Shown: one piece after another, positions 1 through 6,299 of the stretch
Position numbering within the stretch: position 1 is the stretch's first letter
Layout: the number at the start of each line of letters is the position of its first letter
Position numbers and translations under genes: made by a program
Source of the DNA: Geobacter sp. UBA2189
GTDB lineage: Bacteria; Desulfobacterota; Desulfuromonadia; Geobacterales; Pseudopelobacteraceae
NCBI GenBank assembly: GCA_002328035.1
Contig: DCVL01000059.1
Coordinates: 1 to 17,100, forward strand
Direction: 5' to 3'
DNA: 17,100 nucleotides
Notes under the pieces: model-generated
The model's database searches: none
Told to the model about the DNA's origin: nothing
What the model saw: only the letters and a program-made list of their open reading frames with translations

Positions 1-167
1 CCCGCTCTGCGGGTGGTCATGACTGCAGCAGTTTGCTCAAGAGACAAATTGAACTCTAGCGGAAGCATTACCGCTTGGGCTTGTCTCAGCTCTTTAGCAG
101 TCCGAGCACTGGCTAAAAGCTCTTTCGCCTTTTCAAGTAATTGATGACCACCTGGTGTACGTGCCAT
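1..167 (-). CDS. Transposase-like protein N-terminus (IS630-type HTH), cut by window edge
   Basis: Only the first 55 or so codons are visible; the gene runs off the left edge. The protein begins MARTPGGHQLLEKAKELLA and continues with a helical segment (LRQAQAVMLPLEFNLSLEQ, then TAAVM). This resembles the winged-helix N-terminus that precedes the DDE domain in IS630-family transposases, where the wording 'L..AQAVLLP...GLS..QTA..' is common. The ATG at 165-167 has a strong upstream Shine-Dalgarno (GAGGGGGTGAGG). A TATAAT-like hexamer lies further upstream on the minus strand (201 to 196), without a good -35. The DDE catalytic part and the terminal repeats cannot be seen, so a stand-alone HTH protein is possible. 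It starts only 57 bases after the ppx stop, with no terminator between them, so readthrough from ppx is likely. Confidence 0.6.
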   Translation of the reverse strand, partial: MARTPGGHQLLEKAKELLASARTAKELRQAQAVMLPLEFNLSLEQTAAVMTTRRA

Positions 168-224
168 GCCTCACCCCCTCACAAGGAATGAGACAATTAT
201 ACTATACTTGATTTAGAAATGGAA

Positions 225-1769
225 TTACTCTTCAATAACAGATTGAGTTGAAAAGACAACCATAACTCCAAAAGCCTTCTCAAAAAGATCCTTCTTCGCA
301 CTACCTCCAAAAAGCTCTACTGCCAGATCTTCAGCTCCTGAAAGGGCTATATGTACAAGATTACCTTCCACAGTGCAATTTACGCCAGTAACAGTGGAAC
401 ATCTGCGACGGTCAAGACCATCAGCAAGCCGGAGAATACCAGCCAGTCGGCTTACAATAAGTTGTTCTTTAATTGTCAGCCTTTGAAATTCATCATGTTT
501 CTTTTTAGGTAAAGATTTACGGTGGTATCTTGCTATAACAGCAGCCATTTCACGCTCTCTCGGCGTTATACCAAAAAGTTCTGCATGACGGATAAGATGA
601 CAGGAGTGCTTGTGGTGGCTATGATAACTGATGTAATAACCGACATCATGCAACAGTGCAGCAACCTCCAGAATAACACGTTCCCTTTTTTTCATTCCGA
701 ATGTCACGGCTATCTGGTCAAAAATTGATAAAGAGAGATTTGAAACCTGACTGGAGTGTATTTCATCCATCTGGCAGGAACGCCCAAATGATATAACAGA
801 TTCTCGCCAGGATCTTGGCAGCTGAGCTTCCGGTGCAATCCCGCGGCGCTTGATTGCCTCAAGGATCATACCTTCACGTATGCCATGGGCATTGACAAGA
901 AGTGTATTTGAAGAAAAGAGTTCCATTAATGTGTCAACGACTCCAACCCCTGCCACAATTATATCTGCACGATCAGCTGAGAGCCCTGGTATCTCTCTGC
1001 GACCTTTGAGATCACGACGCTGAAGCATTGCCAGTAGATGAACCACCTCTGAGCGTAAGACCTCCAGTCCATGTACACCTTCAACCTGATTCCGTCGAAG
1101 CTGAAGCGCCATCTGGCCAATGGCATTAATAGTACCTCCAGAACCTATTAAAGTTGGCAGTATTAGCCTGTCTCCATCCAGCTGTTTCTTAACAGTCTCT
1201 CTGATATGCTTTTCAAACCTTTTATAATCAACAGAACGAGGCGGATCCGCCTTAAAGAACTGTTCAGTCATTACAACGGCGCCAAGCTCAAAGGAATAGA
1301 ACTCCTCTATATGGGTACCCTGAGCTGTAATCAATTCCACACTGCCACCGCCAACATCAATTATCCCAAATCTCTTGCCCTGGGTGTCAAAATTCCTGAG
1401 AGCTGAATGAGCTGCAAGGGCGGCTTCTTCATCCCCTGAAATCACCCTTATAGAGGCATCCAGTATCTCTGAAAAACTCTTCACAAGTTTACTGCCATTT
1501 TTGGCCTTCCGCATAGCACTTGTAGCAACAGCATCAATGGCAGTGACCTTAAGGCCGGTTATAAGCTTCCTCATCCTGCTCAATGCGACCTCTGCCCTTG
1601 AAACAGCCGAAGGAGAGATCTCCCCTGTTTCTGCTATCCCCTCACCAAGGCGAACTGTATCTTTTTCATCATCAAGTATACTGAAACTACCATCACTCCT
1701 ACATTCAACAACAATACAGCGGATAGAGTTAGTTCCTATATCGATTGCAGCAAGACGCTCTTTGGTCAT
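225..1769 (-). CDS. ppx: Exopolyphosphatase / guanosine pentaphosphatase (Ppx/GppA) with C-terminal HD domain
   Basis: This 514-residue cytoplasmic protein probably hydrolyses terminal phosphate from polyphosphate and/or converts pppGpp to ppGpp. The N-terminal ASKHA phosphatase fold is shown by AIDIGTNSIR (residues 8-17), the ISGDEEA segment (110-116) and IDVGGGSVEL (137-146), followed by GSGGTINA (209-216) and HGIREG (295-300). After residue 320 comes an HD-type helical domain with LLHDVGYY (372-379) and further histidines, as in long Ppx/GppA proteins. The length fits this long subtype. The start ATG has AAGGAG eight bases upstream. It follows phoR by 114 bases on the same strand, so it may be an extension of the phoBR operon, although no Pho-box-like repeat is seen in that gap. 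Sequence alone does not separate Ppx from GppA activity. Confidence 0.9.
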   Translation of the reverse strand: MTKERLAAIDIGTNSIRCIVVECRSDGSFSILDDEKDTVRLGEGIAETGEISPSAVSRAEVALSRMRKLITGLKVTAIDAVATSAMRKAKNGSKLVKSFSEILDASIRVISGDEEAALAAHSALRNFDTQGKRFGIIDVGGGSVELITAQGTHIEEFYSFELGAVVMTEQFFKADPPRSVDYKRFEKHIRETVKKQLDGDRLILPTLIGSGGTINAIGQMALQLRRNQVEGVHGLEVLRSEVVHLLAMLQRRDLKGRREIPGLSADRADIIVAGVGVVDTLMELFSSNTLLVNAHGIREGMILEAIKRRGIAPEAQLPRSWRESVISFGRSCQMDEIHSSQVSNLSLSIFDQIAVTFGMKKRERVILEVAALLHDVGYYISYHSHHKHSCHLIRHAELFGITPREREMAAVIARYHRKSLPKKKHDEFQRLTIKEQLIVSRLAGILRLADGLDRRRCSTVTGVNCTVEGNLVHIALSGAEDLAVELFGGSAKKDLFEKAFGVMVVFSTQSVIEE

Positions 1770-1781
1770 CCAGGAGGCTCC

Positions 1782-1798
1782 TTCAGTCTATAACTGAA
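1782..1798 (-). promoter_or_regulatory. Small hairpin abutting the ppx ribosome binding site
   Basis: On the minus strand TTCAGT, a 5-base loop TATAG, and ACTGAA form a perfect 6-bp stem. Its 3' arm runs straight into the AAGGAG Shine-Dalgarno of ppx. The Shine-Dalgarno also lies in a short palindrome (AGGAG-C-CTCCT). This could modulate translation start, but the stem is short and may be chance. Confidence 0.25.
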
Positions 1799-1883
1799 AA
1801 CTATATGCAATAGGGTTCTTGTCTACATGGCCAAACCCCTTTTGCTTAAAGTCTATCCCACATTCTAAATAATACAAGGTATA

Positions 1884-3629
1884 TCAGGCCATATTAAGGA
1901 TGACCTTAAAACTGCTCCCTTCTCCTGCCTTGCTTGAAACAGTTATCTCACCACCGTGTAACTGCACAATATGCTTTACTATTGATAGCCCTAGGCCGGT
2001 ACCTCCCTGTTCACGACTACGTCCCTCATCCACCCGATAGAACCGTTCAAATATTCTGGGGAGGTCTTTTGAAGGTATTCCCATACCGGTATCACTGATA
2101 CTTATCTGCACTCGATCCTTTTCCGTACCGGCACTAACTTTTACATCTCCTCCATCTGGTGTGTATTTAATCGCATTATCAAGCAGGTTCAGCAACACCT
2201 GTTCAAGTTGCCCTTGATCTGCCAGAACCTTTGGAACGGTATCCTTACAGTCTATAGTTATACGGATTCCCTTTGCACGGGCATGGTCTTCCATCAACAT
2301 CTGCGCCTTGCGTACCGTGCCGCATAAATCAAGGGGATAAAGCGTCAAGGAGGCGTTTCTCGCCTCAAGTTTTGAAAGAGTTAGTATGTCATTAATAAGG
2401 TTGGTAAGTCGTTCTGAATGGCTTACTATAACCTCAACAAAACGACGGGAACGCTCCCCTGATTCCTCAAGAGCGCCATCCAGAAGAGTCTCTGCATAAC
2501 CTTTTATAACAGCTACAGGCGTACGAAGTTCATGTGAAACATTAGCAACAAAGTCACGACGCATACTCTCAAGCCTCTTGAGATCGCTTATGTCGTGGAA
2601 TACTGCTACGGTGCCACGATTTCCATTATCCTTGTTAAGAGGTACCCAGTGGGCCAGAAGCACAAGATTGGTCGTAGGTATTGTTATTTCACAGGTAACC
2701 TCATCCCCTGTCTCTCTCTGTTCCTCAAAGGCATGCAGCAGATCAGGATGACGACAAACCTCGACTAAAGGCCGCCCTTCAACCTCCCCTGGCATTCCAA
2801 ACTGTTTACGAAAGGCAGGGTTGACCAGAATGATATTCCCCTTGGTATCAGTAACCATCACCCCTTCACCCATCCCGCGAAGGATCGCAGCCAGACGCTG
2901 CTGTTCAGAGGTAAGTCTGTGCATCTGTTCTTCAATCCGTGCTGCCATTTCATTCAACACCTTAGCCAGATAATCAATTTCTTCCCCTTTGCCCATAGGG
3001 ATCCTTACACCACGTTCACCGACACCAATCCTGGCCGCAACATCAGCAATATCACGTAAAGGACGTGAAGTAACCTTTGACAGATATATGCTTAATATAA
3101 AGGAAGAAAAAAGGAGCATCAGAAGAGTACCACCCAGCATGTTATGCATAGAGCGTTTAGAAGAATCAAAATATTCAAGTGGCAAAGCCAGACGTATAAT
3201 CGATGAGTGTTTGTTGTTCAGGGGTAATGCTACGTAAAGCATGGTATTACGCAGCGTATCGGAAAAACGGATAGACCATCCAGCTCCTGTCCTAATAGCC
3301 TGTTGAACTTCAGGCCTTGCAGCGTGATTTTCGAGAGATGTAAGCTGATCATCTCGTACATCAGAATCTCCCGTAACCTTACCGTCAGCGGCAATCAAGG
3401 TAACTCTGGCCTTAATCGAAGCTCCCAATTTTTTGGCTAGAGCCTGCGATGAGGTATTACCCCACTGTTCAGCAAGCAAACAGGTCAGTTTTGCCTGTTC
3501 CTCAAGATTAAAGCGACTTTCTTCAATAAGTCGCTTATCCATTTGATAGTTAAGATAGACAAAACTTCCACCGGTTATAAGCAGAGAAAGGGCAATATAA
3601 GAGAAAAAAAGTTTCCAGCGAAATGACAT
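1884..3629 (-). CDS. phoR: Phosphate-regulon sensor histidine kinase PhoR
   Basis: This 581-residue inner-membrane histidine kinase is the likely partner of PhoB. It would autophosphorylate and pass phosphate to PhoB under phosphate limitation. Visible order: first membrane segment at about 6-27, a periplasmic region of about 130 residues, second membrane segment at about 163-185, HAMP, a PAS domain (about 240-345), HisKA with SHELRTP (phospho-accepting His about 366), then HATPase_c with N box NLLDNAIKYT (481-490), G1 box DTGMGIP, F box RFYRVD and G2 box GGTGLGLSI. The long periplasmic region resembles PhoR of Gram-positive bacteria and Desulfuromonadota rather than the short E. coli form. 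The start at 3629 is preferred because GGAGGA lies eight bases upstream and it begins four bases after the phoB stop. A longer reading frame from 3719 would overlap phoB and lacks such support. Confidence 0.93.
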   Translation of the reverse strand: MSFRWKLFFSYIALSLLITGGSFVYLNYQMDKRLIEESRFNLEEQAKLTCLLAEQWGNTSSQALAKKLGASIKARVTLIAADGKVTGDSDVRDDQLTSLENHAARPEVQQAIRTGAGWSIRFSDTLRNTMLYVALPLNNKHSSIIRLALPLEYFDSSKRSMHNMLGGTLLMLLFSSFILSIYLSKVTSRPLRDIADVAARIGVGERGVRIPMGKGEEIDYLAKVLNEMAARIEEQMHRLTSEQQRLAAILRGMGEGVMVTDTKGNIILVNPAFRKQFGMPGEVEGRPLVEVCRHPDLLHAFEEQRETGDEVTCEITIPTTNLVLLAHWVPLNKDNGNRGTVAVFHDISDLKRLESMRRDFVANVSHELRTPVAVIKGYAETLLDGALEESGERSRRFVEVIVSHSERLTNLINDILTLSKLEARNASLTLYPLDLCGTVRKAQMLMEDHARAKGIRITIDCKDTVPKVLADQGQLEQVLLNLLDNAIKYTPDGGDVKVSAGTEKDRVQISISDTGMGIPSKDLPRIFERFYRVDEGRSREQGGTGLGLSIVKHIVQLHGGEITVSSKAGEGSSFKVILNMA

Positions 3630-3633
3630 TATA

Positions 3634-4314
3634 TTATTCCTCCATTTTATAGCCAAAACCACGTACCGTCTTAACCATATCCCCTGCATCACCCAGCTTG
3701 TTGCGTAAACGTGTAACATGAGTATCTACGGTTCTGGTATCACCAACAAAGTTATAACCCCACACATCCTGCAACAGCAGCTCACGCTTCATAACCCTTC
3801 CAGAATGCTCGGCCAGATAGAGCAGAAGCTTGTACTCCGTACTTGTCAGATCAATTTCAACTCCTGATACCGAAACCTTATGACTTCCACAATCTATTGA
3901 AACCTGACCTATATTTATCTGCCTCTCATTATTGGTAAGTTCCTGGCTGCTACGTCTAAGTATCGCTCTGATTCTTAATATAAGCTCACGCATGGAAAAC
4001 GGCTTTACTATATAATCGTCAGCTCCCATTTCAAAACCTACAACCCTGTCTATTTCATCACCTCTAGCGGTCAGCATAAGTACCGGAATAGCTTTGGTCT
4101 TTTCACTATGCCTAAGAGCCGAACAGACTTCAGTCCCCATCATGCCGGGCAGCATCAAATCGAGCAGAATCAGCTCCGGCATCTCTCTGCGAGCAGTCTC
4201 AAGTCCTTCAACTCCTGTTCCTGCCACAAGTGCCTGATAACCTTCCTTTTCAAGGTTATAAGCAAGCAACTCAGCCAAATCACGTTCATCTTCTACAACC
4301 AGAACCTTTTTCAT
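3634..4314 (-). CDS. phoB: Phosphate-regulon response regulator PhoB (OmpR family)
   Basis: This 226-residue DNA-binding response regulator has an N-terminal receiver with the acidic pair E8/D9, phospho-acceptor D52 (LILLDLMLPG), T82 (MLTARG) and K104 (DDYIVKPFS). The C-terminal winged helix is of the OmpR/PhoB type (LTSTEYKLLLYLAEHSGRV, then RTVDTHVTRLRNKLG and VKTVRGFGYK). It would bind Pho boxes when phosphorylated by PhoR, encoded immediately downstream. The start ATG has AGGAGA about nine bases upstream. A repeat array that looks like a Pho box lies 61 to 88 bases before the start codon, so positive autoregulation is likely. The phoB identity rests on motifs plus the pit, DUF47 and ppx neighbours. 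Confidence 0.93.
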   Translation of the reverse strand: MKKVLVVEDERDLAELLAYNLEKEGYQALVAGTGVEGLETARREMPELILLDLMLPGMMGTEVCSALRHSEKTKAIPVLMLTARGDEIDRVVGFEMGADDYIVKPFSMRELILRIRAILRRSSQELTNNERQINIGQVSIDCGSHKVSVSGVEIDLTSTEYKLLLYLAEHSGRVMKRELLLQDVWGYNFVGDTRTVDTHVTRLRNKLGDAGDMVKTVRGFGYKMEE

Positions 4315-4374
4315 ACCGTATGTTCTCCTGTGCAGATCTGACTCTCAGTTCGGATGTAACATTAGCAAAGCAAA

Positions 4375-4402
4375 GTTACAACCTTGTTACACAACGGTAA
4401 AC
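4375..4402 (-). promoter_or_regulatory. Candidate Pho box upstream of phoB
   Basis: On the plus strand, GTTACA (4375-4380), five bases, GTTACA (4386-4391), five bases, then the degenerate GTAAAC (4397-4402) repeat with an 11-bp period. On the minus strand this reads TGTAAC-N5-TGTAAC, with TGT triplets 11 bp apart, the same geometry as the E. coli PhoB box (CTGTCAT-N4-CTGTCA type) and the B. subtilis PhoP TT(A/T)ACA repeats. A TAATGT hexamer 10 bases downstream could serve as the -10. The same array occurs before the DUF47-pit operon, which strengthens the call. Confidence 0.65.
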
Positions 4403-4418
4403 ATATTGTATCAATAAC

Positions 4419-4448
4419 AAAAAAGCCGCTCTTCTTGAAGAAAGCGGC
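4419..4448 (-). terminator. Intrinsic terminator of the DUF47-pit operon
   Basis: On the minus strand GCCGCT pairs with AGCGGC (4443-4448 with 4425-4430). A short A/T inner stem with one bulge extends it, and six T residues follow (4424 to 4419). It lies about 30 bases after the pit stop and before the phoB promoter region, separating the two phosphate transcription units. Confidence 0.85.
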
Positions 4449-4480
4449 CTTGCTACTGATGCAAATCATGAAAAAACTAT

Positions 4481-5479
4481 CTAACCAAGAAGCGGTAACA
4501 GTACCTGATAAGAAATAAAGGCTACAATAGCAGCAGCAGGTATGGTAAGCACCCAGGCCCAAAGGATTCTTTTGGCTACATTCCAGTTAACAGCCGTTAA
4601 TCTCTTGGATATTCCGACACCAAGAATAGTTGATGTTATAACATGTGTGGTACTGACAGGCATCCCTATGGAAGAGGCTCCCATGATAACTCCGGCTGCC
4701 GCAGTTTCAACACAAAAGCCGTGTACCGGCTGTAGTTTCACAAAATCCTTGCCAATAGTTTTTATAATTTTCCATCCACCAGCAGCGGTACCTAGACCCA
4801 TTGCAATAGCACAGGATAATTTAACCCAAGTTGGTACATCAAAAGTGGGGAGAAAACCATATGAAACCAGAGCCATAGTAATTACACCCATTGACTTCTG
4901 GGCGTCTGCAGTGCCATGAGAAAAGGCCATAAAAGCAGCAGATGCTACCTGAAGACGGCGGAATCCCTTGTTCAGTGGGCCTGGACTGCTATTACGAAAA
5001 AGCCACATAATGATAACCATAAAGATGAAACCAACTATTACACCTGCTATTGGAGAAAGAACCAATGCAAGCACTATGTTTTTAAGCCCTTTCCAGTGGA
5101 GGGTAGCCGAACCTGAATGAGCAATTACGGCACCCATAAGACCGCCGATGATAGCATGTGAAGAGGAAGAAGGCATACCGTAATACCATGTTATGATATT
5201 CCAGAGAATTGCACCAAGAATCCCTGCCAGAACAACGAGTTGTGTCACATTATTGGCATCAACAATACCTTTTCCAATGGTTGAAGCTACTTTTGTCGAG
5301 ACCATAGCCCCGGTAAAGTTAAGGACCGCAGCCATTATAATGGCCGACTTAACTGAAAGCGCTCTGGTGGAAACACAAGTTGCTATAGCATTGGCGGTAT
5401 CATGAAAACCATTGATGTAATCGAAGGCCAGGGCTGAAAAAATAACCAGCACCAGCAGTATCAGAGTCATCTCAGGCAT
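4481..5479 (-). CDS. pit: Low-affinity inorganic phosphate transporter, Pit/PHO4 family
   Basis: This 332-residue polytopic inner-membrane protein of the PHO4/PiT family takes up phosphate, probably as a metal-phosphate complex, with protons or sodium. Both halves of the internally repeated family signature are visible: GFHDTANAIAT (24-34) and FSHGTADAQKSMG (186-198). The paired loops PSSSSHAIIGG (103-113) and PVSTTHVI (274-281) are also present. Many hydrophobic segments run through the whole length. The size fits the short bacterial form found beside DUF47 genes. The start codon overlaps the end of the DUF47 gene (ATGCCTGA), so the two are translationally coupled. The adjacent DUF47 protein and upstream Pho box point to phosphate control. 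Substrate specificity (phosphate versus sulfate) is inferred from context. Confidence 0.92.
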   Translation of the reverse strand: MPEMTLILLVLVIFSALAFDYINGFHDTANAIATCVSTRALSVKSAIIMAAVLNFTGAMVSTKVASTIGKGIVDANNVTQLVVLAGILGAILWNIITWYYGMPSSSSHAIIGGLMGAVIAHSGSATLHWKGLKNIVLALVLSPIAGVIVGFIFMVIIMWLFRNSSPGPLNKGFRRLQVASAAFMAFSHGTADAQKSMGVITMALVSYGFLPTFDVPTWVKLSCAIAMGLGTAAGGWKIIKTIGKDFVKLQPVHGFCVETAAAGVIMGASSIGMPVSTTHVITSTILGVGISKRLTAVNWNVAKRILWAWVLTIPAAAIVAFISYQVLLPLLG

Positions 5480-6089
5480 TCTTTACCACCACGCTTTCAA
5501 GAATATTAGCAGCATCCTCACACTTGTCAGTTGCCTTTTCCAGGGTCTCATATATCTCTTTCCACTTGATAAGATTTATAGGATCTTTTTCTTCATCAAA
5601 AAGACGGCTTATCGCCTCACGACAGACACGATCAGCCTCATTTTCCAATGCATTTATCTCTACACAGCAATCGTTAATATCCTCAAACTTGCCTCCAAGA
5701 TGTTTCAAGGCACGTTCCACCGTCTGGCAGCATTTAAGAATAATAAATGCAAGTTCCTTGGCTTCGGGGGTTGGTTTTTCAACGTTGTACATAACAAAGC
5801 GCTGAGCAGATGCATCAATCAGGTCAAGTATATCGTCCAAAGCAGAGGCAAGAGAGTAAATATCCTCACGATCAAGAGGGGTTATGAATGTCTTATTCAG
5901 GGTTTTTATAATCAGATGGGTCTGATTGTCCCCCTTGTGCTCCGTATCCTTGATAAGTCTCTGGCTCGCCAGTGGATCAGCGTATTCATCCAGCATTATT
6001 TTTAACTGTTGAGCTCCTTCAGTTATTATCACTCCCATTGCCTGAAACATCTGAAAAAACTTTTCTTCTTTAGGTATAAGTCCAAACAT
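5472..6089 (-). CDS. DUF47 / PhoU-like accessory protein of the Pit transporter
   Basis: This 205-residue, all-helical cytoplasmic protein belongs to the PF01865 (PhoU_div, TIGR00153) group. Typical features are the MFGLIPKEEKFFQMF start, EHKGDNQTHLIIKTLNKTFITP (52-72), DREDIYSLASALDDILD (73-89) and the acidic C-terminal repeats NALENEADRV and EKATDKCEDAAN. Proteins of this group are encoded next to pit genes and are thought to modulate the transporter, much as PhoU acts on Pst. The start at 6089 is chosen because AAAGGAG sits seven bases upstream. An in-frame ATG seven codons earlier has no such site, and its reading would cover the Shine-Dalgarno. It is first in a two-gene operon with pit, and a Pho-box-like array lies 52 to 79 bases upstream. 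Confidence 0.9.
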   Translation of the reverse strand: MFGLIPKEEKFFQMFQAMGVIITEGAQQLKIMLDEYADPLASQRLIKDTEHKGDNQTHLIIKTLNKTFITPLDREDIYSLASALDDILDLIDASAQRFVMYNVEKPTPEAKELAFIILKCCQTVERALKHLGGKFEDINDCCVEINALENEADRVCREAISRLFDEEKDPINLIKWKEIYETLEKATDKCEDAANILESVVVKNA

Positions 6090-6140
6090 ATGGTTCTCCT
6101 TTAAGCTCAAAAAGCTCTGTTATGAAATAAGCGTCAGCAT

Positions 6141-6168
6141 GTTACAGATATGTTGCAATTATGTAAAG
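6141..6168 (-). promoter_or_regulatory. Candidate Pho box upstream of the DUF47-pit operon
   Basis: Plus-strand GTTACA (6141-6146), five bases, GTTGCA (6152-6157), five bases, GTAAAG (6163-6168). Order, 11-bp phasing and the degenerate third unit match the array before phoB, and the distance to the start codon is similar. PhoB control of the Pit system is the simplest reading. A weak CATAAC -10 candidate lies downstream. Confidence 0.6.
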
Positions 6169-6232
6169 AAATGATGCCCGAAATCTAAGAACAGCCTTGG
6201 AGATAAATGCATGTAAACAGTAAACTCTGTAC

Positions 6233-6252
6233 ATGTGCCATTTTTTGCACAT
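6233..6252 (+). promoter_or_regulatory. Inverted repeat before the hydrogenase-like regulator; candidate operator
   Basis: ATGTGC (6233-6238), eight bases, GCACAT (6247-6252) form a perfect dyad. It lies about 50 bases before the start of the regulator gene and just ahead of a TATACT -10-like hexamer (6271-6276). The core TGTG-N10-CACA and the left-hand ATGTGCCAT recur upstream of the sigma-54 promoter near 8640. It may be the regulator's own binding site. It could also overlap a -35 element (TTGCAC at 6245-6250), but the 20-base spacing to TATACT is too long for a standard promoter. Confidence 0.5.
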
Positions 6253-6299
6253 AAGTTCTTTTTTCTGTTGTATACTCAAAAAAAATGAAAAGGATTTTT

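Noticed and set aside
3630..3719. Longer phoR reading frame starting inside phoB
   Set aside because: It would overlap phoB by about 85 bases and add 30 residues before the first membrane helix, while the ATG at 3629 has an excellent Shine-Dalgarno and ideal spacing from the phoB stop.
6233..6249. Sigma-54 promoter before the regulator gene
   Set aside because: TTGCA at 6245-6249 resembles a -12 element, but the -24 position reads GT instead of GG and few other bases match.
6233..6252. CRP/FNR-type site
   Set aside because: TGTG and CACA are separated by 10 bases, not the 8 of TGTGA-N6-TCACA, and the A/T positions of that consensus are not kept.
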